64,000 nucleotides of DNA from NCBI GenBank assembly GCA_015345905.1, contig JADDTR010000006.1, positions 622,513 to 686,512 of the forward strand, in the 5' to 3' direction. The DNA is from Aotearoamyces nothofagi. Its lineage: Eukaryota > Ascomycota > Leotiomycetes > Leotiales > Tympanidaceae. Shown piece after piece: positions 1-10,676 of this stretch. The notes under the pieces are model-generated. The model was not told the origin of the DNA and ran no database searches. It saw only the letters and a program-made list of their open reading frames with translations. Positions within the stretch are counted from its first letter, which is position 1, and every line of letters starts with the position of its first letter. The position numbers were made by a program, and so were the translations under genes.

Positions 1-1
1 A

Positions 2-289
2 CCGTCGACATCATCATTAGGCGCGGAGGGTTACAAACTGCTCTCTGGGCTCCTCGAATATGATCCTGAAAAACGCCTTACTGCACAGCAAGCTCTGCTG
101 CATCCATTCTTTACCACAGGGGACAAAGTCTCGAGTAACTGCTTTGAAGGCATGAAGATGGAATATCCGCATCGAAGAGTTAGCCAAGATGATAACGATA
201 TCCGTACGAGCAGCCTACCTGGAACGAAAAGAAGTGGGTTGCCTGACGACACACTTGCCCGGCCTGCAAAACGGATGAAAGAGAATTAA
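2..289 (+). CDS. ssn3: Ssn3/CDK8-type cyclin-dependent kinase, C-terminal end (partial)
   Basis: Only the last 95 codons lie in the window; the reading frame is open from base 2 to the TAA at 287-289. It begins in the last helices of a protein kinase domain (GLLEYDPEKRLTAQQALLHPFF is the usual kinase subdomain XI block). It then has the tail that I recognise from fungal Ssn3/Srb10: YPHRRVSQDDNDIRTSSLP, then GTKRSGLPDD and a basic end. Ssn3 is the kinase of the CDK8 module of Mediator; with cyclin Ssn8 it phosphorylates the RNA polymerase II CTD and transcription factors in the nucleus. The rest of the gene lies to the left. The gene converges on the ARF GTPase. The family call rests on the conserved tail and is firm; the symbol is by homology. 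Confidence 0.88.
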   Translation, partial: PSTSSLGAEGYKLLSGLLEYDPEKRLTAQQALLHPFFTTGDKVSSNCFEGMKMEYPHRRVSQDDNDIRTSSLPGTKRSGLPDDTLARPAKRMKEN

Positions 290-1119
290 AGAGTCTGGTG
301 ATAGAGAAAGTTGATATTTGAGACAGAACCGACAATGTTATACTTGCCAGTTGCAATTCTGAAAATCTAGTGCATGAACTCACGCTGAGCACGTTCATGG
401 GGTAATGTAAAAATGTCGATTACGCTATAAGCCGCTGTCATCTAGACGCGGTCTTTCTGTCGATCTAGGATATTCCTTCAGATGATAAAACGGGAAAGAT
501 TGCGTAGTTGAAGGAGAGATTAAAGAAGAGCAGACCGCGCTCCAAAAAAGCTCACACTAAGGACAAAGACAAGAGAGTGTAGCTTAAAGATAGGAAGGAT
601 CATACATCATCAGCGACAGCATAGTTATTACCGCAAGGCTATGAAGGAATGGGTGGAGTATACTTAGTAGTCTTGTGATGCTAGGAGAATCTCCGAATTC
701 GTTTAGACTCTGCTCTTAGCTGAAAAGCAACAAGCATTGGATTACTTGGCTGGACAAAGGCGCTTGATGACATACCGATGGTTAATGGCTGATATGAACG
801 GCATGAGAAACACAATAATATATATAATGGAGAACGAGCCATGGTGGCCTAGAAAATAGTATTACAAATGATATATTACAATCTATACTCGCCCCAAGAA
901 TTAATTAAGCACTGCGAACGACCTGCAGTCCACAGCTGAATGAGACACAAACTTAAGAAGAAGCTAGAAAAGAGTAAATAATATGAGCCTTATCAGTCTC
1001 ATCGCTCCATAACAGGTGGTTTCGCCGCCGAAGTCAAACCGCTGCATATTTTACAGAAAACATAGGAAAGGATCGTGAGGATGTCGTGCCATAGAGAGTT
1101 CATGATCGGAGGACTAGGT
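290..1119. other. Convergent intergenic region
   Basis: About 830 bp between the 3' ends of the kinase gene and the ARF gene. It is AT-rich and has no frame that looks coding, no tRNA-like B box and no tandem repeat. It presumably holds the two 3' UTRs. Confidence 0.6.
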
Positions 1120-1851
1120 CTACTTCTTGGCACCTTGTGCAGGAGGAGATTTGACGTTATTCGAAAGCCACGCCTTGTGATTTGTTAGCAGTTTTTAAAG
1201 GTTGGGGCTAGTAGTCTGAGACGCACCAATCCTTCCAGTAAACCTTCACCAGTTGTTGCACAACTAGGTACTACATACCAGATCTTATCTTTGAGTTGGT
1301 TAAGCTTCAAGGCATCTGTGACATCTTGCGGTTTCATTGCTGTGAAAGAACGTTCAGTATGATTCCTGGAGCACTTTTGAATGGTTTTCTTACCTCCTGC
1401 AATATCCTGCTTGTTTGCAAACACTAGTAACAGACTCTCCTTCATCTCTCGGTCATTGATGATTCTATGTAGCTCCTGCCTTGCCTCATCTATCCTGTCT
1501 CGGTCCGAAGAGTCGATGACGAAGATCAAACCTTGAGTACCTATATGAGCGCATGTGTCAGTTGTATTCCCATTTCATGTGCGCACTTTGAATCAACGAA
1601 CCTGAAAAGTAATGTCTCCATAGAGGTCGAATCTTGTCCTGTCCTCCTACATCCCAGACGTTGAACTTGACGTTCTTATATGTAACTGTCTCCACATTGA
1701 ACCCCACGGTTGGAATCGTGGTAACATCTTGATTGAGCTTGAGCTTATATAGGATCGTTGTCTTGCCGGCGGCATCGAGACCAAGCATCAGTAGGCGCAT
1801 CTCCTTGGATCCGAAGATCTTCCCCATCATCTTAGATATCTGTCCACCCAT
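1120..1851 (-). CDS. arf6: ARF6-type small GTPase
   Basis: Four exons: 1851-1602, 1540-1394, 1339-1227 and 1173-1120, giving 187 residues. All three introns are GT..AG and 53-61 bp; the last has a perfect TGCTAAC branch site. The protein starts MGGQ, so Gly2 is available for N-myristoylation. P-loop GLDAAGKT lies near residues 24-31, the switch regions include [24 protein letters not shown], and the nucleotide motifs NKQD and SCAT are present. Its effector and interswitch sequence, and HRIINDREM, resemble ARF6 (ArfB of filamentous fungi) more than ARF1. ARF6 cycles between GDP and GTP at the plasma membrane and controls endocytosis, actin and polarised growth. The C-terminal tail is slightly longer than in human ARF6. 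The start follows from the family. Confidence 0.93.
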
Positions 1852-2518
1852 CGCGGCGGTGGAACACGACCGGATAGTCGATGTTTGTATATGCTCAATG
1901 CACAGTTCTGGGAGTGTCTGGAAATAGGAGAGAGCTACAGAAGCGCTTCAGCGTCCGTAATTCGTCAACACGTGGTTGCGGTTTCTGCGGGGGATGGTTG
2001 GAGTAAGGCTGAGGCGGGATGGCTGTATAACAAGAATCGCGTGCGTATGAGGGATACACCGAACAGAGTAAGGAATGGCAAAGCTGAAGGAGGCTGGCGA
2101 ATGTCTGAAGCTTAACGGGCGGTGGATATGTGTGGAATGTAGAAATTTTATTCAGTGTGCAGCGTGCATACAACTGAATCTCCTGGTAAATTGAGGCTTT
2201 ATTGAAACAAAACGAAACGCGATTAGGGGCTCGTGCGCCCAAGTCTCGCCTCGATTCCCCTCGCCTTGGGCTGTGACGACGCTGAGGCTTGGTGCCTGAA
2301 AATTGGGTTTTCAGGGCCTAAGGAATAGCGAAATTATCAAGCAAGGACAGAAAGTTGTCAGCCACGGTCAGCCGCGGTATCGGGCGGGCACGGCGGGGCA
2401 CCTCATATCTACAACGCCTCCCAGCTGCACCTTTATTGCGACCGCAGAGCTCCAAGCCAACGCTATCTATATTACATACTTGCCACTGTGCTTCAGCACA
2501 AAGTGCAAATGCGCCACA
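1852..2518. promoter_or_regulatory. Divergent promoter region, arf6 / RIB1
   Basis: 667 bp between two genes transcribed away from each other. Open frames here have no family resemblance. It holds both 5' UTRs and presumably the promoters; I see no convincing TATA box. Confidence 0.5.
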
Positions 2519-3695
2519 ATGCCGGAATTACAAGACGAGTGGCATAACGAGCCCTCCCAATTACCCCCATTCTATTCTCCGCGCCCAATACCCGTTTCCC
2601 GTTCGATCTCCGAACTCGACTTGAATGCTCAAAACCACCATCAGCATGCCGCCTCCGTTCCATCACATCTCAGTCTTTCTACATCCTCTGAAGACAACCA
2701 AGAAGACCTCCCCGGCCTTGTAAGCCCCGCCTTTACGCCGCCTAGCACGCCGGGCACACAGACCCCGAATTTACAACGGCAGGTCCAAAGTGTTCCGGTG
2801 GACAGCAGTGTCCCTACAGGTGGATGCGGTGAAAAGAAGCCCAAACTCCTCGAGGTACTCCCAGAAGTAAATTGTGTGGTTAGAGCGCGGATACCGACTA
2901 CGACAGGGACGGAGATGTTCCTTCATCTATACCAAAATAATGTAGATCAGAAAGAGCATCTGGCTATTGTATTTGGAAAAAGTATTCGGAGCAAGAGTCT
3001 TGATGCCCATAGACCCGGTGAGACGGAAATGGATAGGTTAATTAGGGGTGCATATACTGGTAGATTATTCCCAGGTCGCACAACGAGTCAATTACCCAGC
3101 ACCGAAGAACCTAAAGATGAGAAGACCAAAAAGGAGGATCCGCCATTAGTGAGAATACACTCAGAATGTTATACTGGTGAGACTGTATGGAGCGCAAGAT
3201 GCGACTGTGGAGAACAGTTAGACGAGGCGGCAAGACTGATGTCTTTACCGGGATCAAATGGAGGAATTATTATATATTTAAGACAGGAAGGCCGAGGGAT
3301 TGGATTGGGAGAAAAGCTCAAAGCGTACAACCTACAAGATCTTGGCTCTGACACTGTAGAAGCGAATCTACTTCTCAGACACCCAGCAGATGCTAGAAGT
3401 TATGGTCTTGCTACTGCAATGCTGGTTGATCTGGGTCAGGAGGATATCAGGCTCTTGACAAACAATCCAGATAAGGTTAGGGCTGTTGAAGGGCCCGGAA
3501 GAGAGATCGTCGTCAAGGAAAGGGTAGCCATGATCCCGCTTGCATGGAGAGGAAATGGTGGCATTAGGAGCGAAGAACTAGGCGGTTACCTGAAAACCAA
3601 GGTGAGAAAAATCTTAAATCTATCCGCAAAATGCTAATCGTGTGTTATAGATTGAAAAAATGGGTCACATGTTAGATATGGGATCAGGCTCTTGA
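2519..3695 (+). CDS. RIB1: GTP cyclohydrolase II (riboflavin biosynthesis)
   Basis: Two exons, 2519-3601 and 3651-3695, 375 residues. The 49-bp intron (GTGAGA..TTATAG, branch AATGCTAATCG) must be removed to give the family ending [11 protein letters not shown]. The enzyme opens the imidazole ring of GTP, releasing formate and pyrophosphate, to make the first riboflavin intermediate in the cytosol. Zinc ligands are Cys217, Cys228 and Cys230 in [16 protein letters not shown], and the GTP-binding/catalytic stretch [20 protein letters not shown] starts near residue 255. Residues 1-110 are Ser/Pro-rich and probably disordered. I chose the ATG at 2519 because the frame upstream (from 2303) lacks conserved sequence and begins without an ATG. 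It is divergent from arf6. Confidence 0.93.
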
Positions 3696-4712
3696 AAACA
3701 GAACCCTCGGAGCCTTCAATCATATGTTACCAAGGGCCATCATCTCATGATTCACCAGTACTAATCGATGGCTATGACGAGCTTTAATTAATTTTATCGG
3801 CATCTCGCCCGGAAGTCAGACAGAACCAAGTAGTCCAACAACAGATGCTGAGACGAAAGGTCTAACGAGAATTTATAGGATTGCCTAGGCTTGGATAGAA
3901 CTTTGGGCCCATGATGGCTGTGTAGCGCATCTATGGAGTTTGCATTTTAAAGGCGTCGATGATGAATATGCAACGTTGAAAATTATCCACGTTGGCCACA
4001 GGAAAAGGAATACCGTTTTGGATGTATATATTGTATATCCCATGAAAATTTACATATTGGACATCTCAAAAGCTGTAAATGACTCTTGTTTATTTGAGCA
4101 ATTCCAATCACAGGGAGCGTTGATAGATATAGAGCATAGTTTTCGATTTATAGAAACACTATCTTCCATCTCAGTTCGATTTTATGTTTTCCCATCTTTT
4201 CTATGCCTACAAATGCAGCACAAACGTTCTCTAAGCAGATGCTGTACTATAGATTTGCGTCGGTGATCCTACCTTCTAATATACCCTTATATAGACGCGG
4301 CTCTTGACATACCGGCCGCGCTAGACCAACGCCATCACCTATATCGAGAGCCTCAACCGTCGTGACAATGGGCTTGAATCCATCAATGATGTACCATGTA
4401 TGTCCATGTCTTGGTCAGTGGCTGGATGGTCTGGGAAAGCTCGATGTAGGGGCGTCTTGACTTCGCCCACTAGCCAATATGATAGCAGAATAACGTTTTA
4501 GTGCGTAGAAGAATAATGTACTGTTATTGAATATGCCATATTAGCAACTAACTATACTCAGGATAAACACCGACTTCTCATACACCTAATAACCTATAGG
4601 ATGGTATTCCAATTGGCGCCTGCCACCATCCCACATGCCGGACCGTAACGCCCCTTTCTGGCCAAAATGACAAGGATACCGTTATTATGCCTATGCAATG
4701 CATGCAATGGAC
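3696..4712. other. Convergent intergenic region
   Basis: About 1 kb between the 3' ends of RIB1 and sgf29. It is AT-rich; the longest frame (108 codons, 3940-4266) starts without an ATG and has no recognisable domain. I see no RNA gene or repeat. Confidence 0.5.
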
Positions 4713-5882
4713 TCATCCACGGTGATCTAATACGAAACGTCTGTCAACATCGGCAGTTACCGAAGTATCCTCTTCGCCTTCAAATTTGAGATTGACCATG
4801 CTACCACGCATACCGACAACCTCAGCGCGATAGAATGTCGTAGTATTAGGATAGCGCGCGAGGACAGCCTTGCCTTTAGGATAATCTGCCAACGGCTGGT
4901 CTTTTGGGGGGATTGGGACCATAGATGATGCGGATGTACGAATGATGGCGCACTTCTTTGTGAATTCATCAGGTTCAACATCTTGTACATCGTAACGGCG
5001 GCTTTTATCTTGCCCAATGACCTTTACGACAACCCCTTGAATCCATTCGGGGTCTTCTTCGCGTACGGTTTTAGGCCGAAAAGCCACTTCCGCGCCTATG
5101 GCAAAAACAATCTTGCCCTTAGAATTGATCTCTACGCCACTTACACTTCCAGCTTCAGAGCTTTCAACCTTGACCGAAGGGTCTTTAGGTGGAATGCTAC
5201 TTCGACTTGCAACCGAGCGATCTTTGGTGCGTAATGGTTTGTCGACAATAGGAGATGGTGCTTGGGAGTCAACGGCAGTGTCAAGATCCACTGTTGGCTT
5301 AGAGACAACTTCTCGTGAACGGCGTGATGTGGGCTCTGCATCAACACAGGCCTTGAGTACTTGTAACTTTTGTGCAGTACTGTTTGGGTTGTTTTTCCCA
5401 AGCTGGACCATCTCCTCACAAATCTTGACTTGTTCCCGGTGGAGAGCAGAGAGTGCATCCAGTTCTGCCACGGTTTGATCTGTTTACTATCAGTGATGGC
5501 CGGGATCAAAACCTACCCTTGATATAGTTGACTCACCTATGCCCTCCTCTCTGGCCCTTTGATATCTTGCTTCCATCTTCAACATTTCAGCTTCAACTTC
5601 GATACTTCTTCCTCTTAATTGAAAGAGCTGTAGGGCTTCAGCTTGTATAGAACTCCAAAGGGAGATTTCCTCTCCCCCATCTTGTCCATTTCCACGAGCA
5701 CTTCCGCGATCTGCTCTTTTCCGTTGACTTGACATTTCTTGGTGACTCAAGTCGCTCGAAGTAGAAGCGGGAATTCTCCGCAACGACGGCAAGGATGGCT
5801 GTCCACGATCTGCCTGATTTCCCCACACCTTAGACTCCCCGTCGAATTCAAGCTTCTTGAGTTCGCGTGCTGAAAACGACAT
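4713..5882 (-). CDS. sgf29: SAGA-associated factor 29 (SGF29), double Tudor reader
   Basis: Two exons, 5882-5537 and 5479-4713, joined across a 57-bp intron (GTGAGT..AACAG) to give REEGIDQTVAELDAL. From the ATG at 5882 the product is 370 residues. A second in-frame ATG at 5735 gives 322 residues and fits the short Ser/Arg-rich N-terminus usual in fungi, so the start is uncertain. The first half is a coiled coil with a linker rich in Ser, Lys and Glu. The C-terminal ~130 residues form the SGF29 tandem Tudor domain, including VAFRPK, RRYDVQDVEPDE, and YPNTTTFYRAEV followed by VNLKFEGEED. In SAGA this domain reads H3K4me2/3 and brings the Gcn5 acetyltransferase to promoters. The gene is divergent from PMI and probably shares its promoter. 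Confidence 0.88.
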
Positions 5883-6287
5883 GTTAGCGGTTGAGTCTGG
5901 GGAAGCTCTCGTTATCACGCGAGGATTGAGAATATATTAAAACTCATAAACATACCGAAAAAATATATGTGCCCAATAGATATCGCACCTTCCTTGCACC
6001 CCCCAAAAAATTGTGAAATACGTTGACGGTGCGATATGTTTTTAGGAAAGAGCGAAGTGAAAGGCGAGGTCGGTAGGTGTTGGGAAACGGTCGATTTGTA
6101 TCTCAGCCTTATCCGAGGGCACTACTATAATGGCTAGCCCGTGCGCGATCCTAGCCTCCAATAGGCCTTGGTTAGGTGTGGGCCTCCTCGCCTAGAGAAA
6201 TTGATTGCTATAGGGTAATTGCCTGACCCCTCCAACACCTCAGCCTTGTCATCATCACCCGTCACGTTAATATCATCATCCATCACA
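5883..6287. promoter_or_regulatory. Divergent promoter, sgf29 / PMI
   Basis: 405 bp between the two start codons (longer if sgf29 starts at 5735). There is no coding frame. It includes TA-rich stretches around 5930-5970 and a CT/ATC-rich 5' leader just before the PMI ATG. Confidence 0.5.
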
Positions 6288-7701
6288 ATGCAAATCCCAC
6301 TGATCAGGCTCCGCTGCGGAGTTAATAGCTACGATTGGGGCAAAATCGGCAAGGACTCCGCGGCTGCAAGGTTTGGGGCTGCTACACCGTCCGACTTCTC
6401 CATCCAAGAAGAGAAGCCGTATGCAGAGGTATGGCAAAAGTCATTACTAGATTTCAGATTACATTAATGATTTTTTGTGATAGTTGTGGATGGGCACACA
6501 CCCTTCAAACCCATCGAGTGACCTTGAAACCCAACGAACTCTCCTCGACCTTGTACAAGACAACCAAGCTCTCCTTGGTCGAGATGTTAGCGATAAGTTC
6601 GGTCACAAGCTCCCCTTTCTCTTCAAGGTTCTATCCATTGGGAAGGCGCTGAGTATCCAAGCGCATCCCAACAAGCAATTGGCAGAGCAGTTACATAAGA
6701 GGGACAGCAAGAATTATCCGGATGACAATCATAAGCCTGAAATGACAATTGCAATCACCCCATTCGATGGATTGTGCGGCTTTCGACCTCTGGCAGAGAT
6801 ATTGCACTTTCTATCAACAGTTCCATCTTTGAGGAAGCTTGTAGGGGAGCAAGAAGCAATAAACTTCCAAGAGGCCGTGGAAATCCAAGGGTCCTCGGAG
6901 ATATCAGACGATGAAAAGAAGAATAAGAAAGCGCTGCAAAAGGCTTTTAGCGCCTTGATGAATGCGAAGAATGAAGACATTGAACAAGGGTCAAAAGAGC
7001 TTGTCAAGTCTGCAAAGAAGGAGGGCGCCGAGTTCGCAGGCAGTGGCGGTCCGTCAAATGATGGGCAAGAGCTTGCGGACCTCATTGTCCGCCTTGACAG
7101 CCAATTCCCGGGCGATATTGGACTCTTCGTGTTTTTCTTTCTGAACTACGTCAAACTGGAAGTCGGAGAGGCCATGTTTCTCAAGGCTGATGATATTCAT
7201 GCCTATCTAAGCGGAGACATCATCGAATGTATGGCAGCGTCCGATAACGTCGTGCGTGCCGGCTTTACACCAAAGTTTAAGGATGTGTCGACGCTGACTG
7301 AGATGTTAACGTATTCTTATGCGTCCATATCCGAACAGAAGATGAAACCGGTTGATTACCCATATACTACCCTGAATGCAATCGCATACTCATCTGCCTC
7401 ATTGTGCAACCTCTATGATCCGCCGATCGAAGAGTTTAGTGTTGTCAAGACCGATCTGAAGAGGAAAGGTGCGAAAGCTACTTTTGACCCTATTGCTGGC
7501 CCGGGTATCCTTATCTGCACATCGGGAGCTGGGACGATTACCGTGGGCCCAAAGACCGAGGAGTTTAAGACTGGATATGTATATTTTGTAGGAGCGACGG
7601 CCGAGGTGGTGTTGGAAAGCGATGGGGATGAATTCACAACTTTCAAAGCATTTTGCGAGCTTCATGGGACGGAAGACGAGGAAACTACAGAAAAGCTATG
7701 A
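6288..7701 (+). CDS. PMI40: Mannose-6-phosphate isomerase, type I
   Basis: Two exons, 6288-6428 and 6484-7701, 452 residues. The 55-bp intron (GTATGG..TGATAG) joins EKPYAE to [11 protein letters not shown], the conserved family junction. The enzyme interconverts fructose-6-phosphate and mannose-6-phosphate in the cytosol and feeds GDP-mannose for glycosylation and cell-wall mannan. Zinc ligands of the cupin site are visible: Gln106 and His108 in IQAHPNK, and Glu133 in the signature [11 protein letters not shown] further ligand probably lies in [13 protein letters not shown] Lys/Glu-rich helical insert ([14 protein letters not shown]) is usual in fungal forms. The length is normal. Its divergent neighbour is sgf29. 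Confidence 0.95.
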
Positions 7702-7906
7702 GACACGATACAAGGATGAAAAAGTAGCTATCTGTATAGGTTAGCAGTTTTATAAACGCTATTACGACAACAATCTCAATATATATCCTTTTTTTTATGA
7801 CAAGCTCAAGATGTGGGAGCCTCGGGATATCTATTTCTATTATACAATTTTCAAGTATCAATACTTATTTTGCTAACTGTTATGGAACGGAATGTTGCGT
7901 GAAGAT

Positions 7907-9835
7907 TTAGGCACCATCCTGTTTCGTCACAGGAGCGATATCAGGGATCCGCCCCTCCTTTTCTGCCCTGGCAAGCTCAGCTGGGTCGTCAATATCAATA
8001 CCCTGTCTCTCAGCTTCGATCTCTCTAATCGGACCCACGAACCATCTCCTAGCCCAAAGCAGCCAAGCGCAATTCGCACCAATGGCAATGATTCCTACAG
8101 CAACAACGGTATAATTAAGGGTCTGGGAATCAACAGGGTTGGCGGTTGGGAGGCAGAAAATGATGGTGATAAAGCAAATCCAAGCAACGCCCGTAAAGGC
8201 TACCGGACGAGAGAATATGCCGAGGTTGAACGGCCCTTTCTTGGCGCTGAACTCTTTGGAGTAAATCAGGCCGATACAGATGGGGATGCCGTAGGAGATG
8301 TACAGTCCGATGGTGGCAATGGAGGTGGCTGCTGCGAAGGCTACGGTACTACCGAGTGATGGGAGAGCGAGGCAGAAGGCCAGGAAGGCGGCGAGCCAGA
8401 CTGCGCGGATGGGACTGCGGAATTTATCGTCGACGGTTGCGAAGAATCTAGGCTAGAGATGCTGTCAGTGACGAAAATTGTCTAGCAATGAGACGAGACT
8501 TACGATCCCGCCGTCACGACTGAAGGCAAACATCATTCGGCTATTAGAGGTCATGGAAAATAGTCCACAGTGCCAGACACAAATGATGACTAGGGAAAAC
8601 AGTACAATAGCTCCCGTCTCGCCGAAGACATCAACGAAGATCTGGAGGACAGGATTGCCATAGTCGCTATCGAGTGTGGCATCAAAGTCTTGAATGGAAA
8701 AGAGGAAGGCCATCAAGACGAAGAATCCAAAGAAGGCTGAGAAGCCGACGGAACTGATGACTCCAATAGGTGCGCTCCAGGAGGCCTTGCGTGTTTCTTC
8801 AGAAAGATGTGCAGACGCATCGAAGCCAGTCAGAGTATACTGGCTCATGAGACATCCGCAGACGGCAACGTATGCTGGGGATGCTCGAATGCTCCATCCT
8901 GGATCTCCGGTGCCATCGTAGAAGTGCTGGAATACAAACGAGGCGCTCTGATGGGTAGGAGCTTTAGCTAGGACGGCGATCGCAATCGCCGTTACCCCAA
9001 GACTGTGCAGAGCTATGGAGGTGTTGTTCAAGTATCGTAGTATATGGACTCCGAATGTGTTGACAGTACCGTGGGATATGAGGAGAGCAGCATAAATGCC
9101 AATTGTTTTTGGCGCGCTGGGCTCATAGCCGCCTTTCACTGTTGCCAATGTGGAAACCAGGCCAGCACATCCGAATGTGATACCCGTCGTGACAGCAACC
9201 TGGCCAAGGAGATTGAACCTGTTCATACTAAGTTAACAATCCGGACCATCCATGGCAGACATGATGTGAAAGACTACGCTACGATTAAGCACGGAAGTAC
9301 ATAATTTTAGTAGGGAAGTTGTATCAAAGTGTGGTATGAAAAGGTGCAAGGAAGGTACAATGGTTTCAGAAATTGGCAATAGAGGTTTTCAAAAAAACAG
9401 GCCCAAGACATACCATCCTGTGATCCAAGAAGAATAAGCAGAATTCTTCTGTGGAGCCAACATGGCAGCCCAGAAATAGGGACCACCTGCAGTTGGAATT
9501 GCAGACACAATCTCGGCCATTCCCAGAGCAACGATGAATGTAAAGAAGGATACTACTATCCAACCGATACTCATCGTCGCCGGACCGCCTGTGATGAGTC
9601 CATATGAGAACAGTGTTGTGATACCAGTAATCACACTCTACATCAATCATCAGCAATGGCATTCCTAAACATAAAAAATGGCCAGATGTATACGTACAAT
9701 TATCGAGAAAGATATCCCAAAATTGTGCATCAATCCCCAATCCCGACGCAGCTCTTGCTTGTAGCCCAAGTCAGCCAACTCGCTCTGGTCGCGCTGCTCG
9801 ACGTCATCTGCAGCAACGTTGGCGTGCGGCGTCAT
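7907..9835 (-). CDS. GABA/choline-type amino-acid permease (UGA4-like, APC superfamily)
   Basis: Four exons: 9835-9698, 9637-9414, 9218-8504 and 8452-7907; 540 residues. Introns are 60, 195 and 51 bp with GT..AG ends. The last acceptor is the CTAG just before CCTAGATTC, giving the family sequence DGGIPRFFATVDDKFRSP. The N-terminus ELRRDWGLMHNFGISFSII, then SVITGITTLFSYGL and AEIVSAIPTAGGPYFWAAM, are hallmarks of the UGA4/bi-directional amino-acid transporter group. About twelve hydrophobic spans are present. Members import GABA, choline or polyamines at the plasma or vacuolar membrane; the substrate cannot be fixed from sequence. GATA sites upstream suggest nitrogen control, as for UGA4 and gabA. 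The 195-bp intron is long for this window. Confidence 0.88.
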
Positions 9836-10674
9836 GGTTGCAAGGCCGCAGTATATACGCCTACTATCCTATCTACCTTGTGTATATATATTATACGTCC
9901 GGCGAGATAGATCAAATATGCAATACAAAGAAGAATGGCACTGCGTAGACGCGACGACGCGCTGCAGAAGTAGGGTTTCTCGACGGCTCTTATACCGCCC
10001 TCATACTACATCATAGATAGGCAGCTAGGCAGCTCGGCAGCTCGCCACCTCGAAGTGGCAGGCGACAAGGAGCCCATTCTGGCAGGCTGGCAGGCTTGAG
10101 TGAGTGAGTGAGGGAGTGAGCGAGAGAGTGACGGACGGAGGGAGTGGCCTGCTTGCAGTGGCTTGGGCGCCGATACGATACAGCGGCCCATGTCAGCCTC
10201 GCGATAAGAACTGCGAGCGCTAGACTTGACGCAGTATGGGGATCCGGGGGCGGGTGCAATTCCATTGGCTCAGCCACGCCGGGCTGTGATGGTCGTCGAT
10301 AGCCGTTTGACAAATGCCCTCTCGTGAGTCGAAGCTTTATCGAAGCATTCCTGGTCGTCCGTGCAGCTGGCTGAGGCATGCGGTGGCATGGTCTGGCCGT
10401 CTGGCTGATGCTTGCTGGATTAAGGATGCCCCCGAGATGAGATTGTAGGGGGTGATATACTTAATCCACAACTAGATCGTCAACCTCGAAAGCATCGTGG
10501 GATGCTTCTCAAAAGCGTACGAATACTCCACTTCTCATTACTTCTAAGATAAGACAAACTAATCATGTATTGCCTATAAACTCATAGCCGTCTACTCCAG
10601 TCCCATCCCTTCAATACCGTCAAACGCCGTCGTTTCATTCGCAATATCCTTTAATCCTTTAATCCTTTAATCCT
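9836..10674. other. Permease upstream region with simple repeats
   Basis: The 840 bp between the permease start and the mcm2 3' end has no gene. It holds GCAGCT/GGCAG-rich sequence (10021-10050), two tandem GGCAGGCT units (10081-10096), a run of TGAG repeats (about 10097-10118), and GATA sites near the permease. Confidence 0.5.
9906..10208. promoter_or_regulatory. GATA-factor (AreA-type) candidate sites
   Basis: GATAG occurs at 9906-9910 and 10016-10020, and GATAAG at 10203-10208. All lie within 400 bp upstream of the GABA-type permease. HGATAR is the binding core of AreA/Nit2, the nitrogen-derepression activator. Such short sites arise by chance, so the function is inferred from the neighbour. 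Confidence 0.3.
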
Positions 10675-10676
10675 TT
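10645..10676. repeat. Octamer repeat at the mcm2 stop codon
   Basis: Four tandem units of AATCCTTT (first unit TATCCTTT) run to 10676 and so overlap the mcm2 stop codon (10675-10677 on the minus strand). It therefore lies at the start of the 3' UTR. Confidence 0.75.

Noticed and set aside
2303-2518. N-terminal extension of GTP cyclohydrolase II
   Set aside because: The frame is open but starts without ATG and shows no conserved sequence; the ATG at 2519 is the first in frame.
3940-4266. 108-codon frame between RIB1 and sgf29
   Set aside because: No ATG at the start, no family resemblance, AT-rich context; probably chance.
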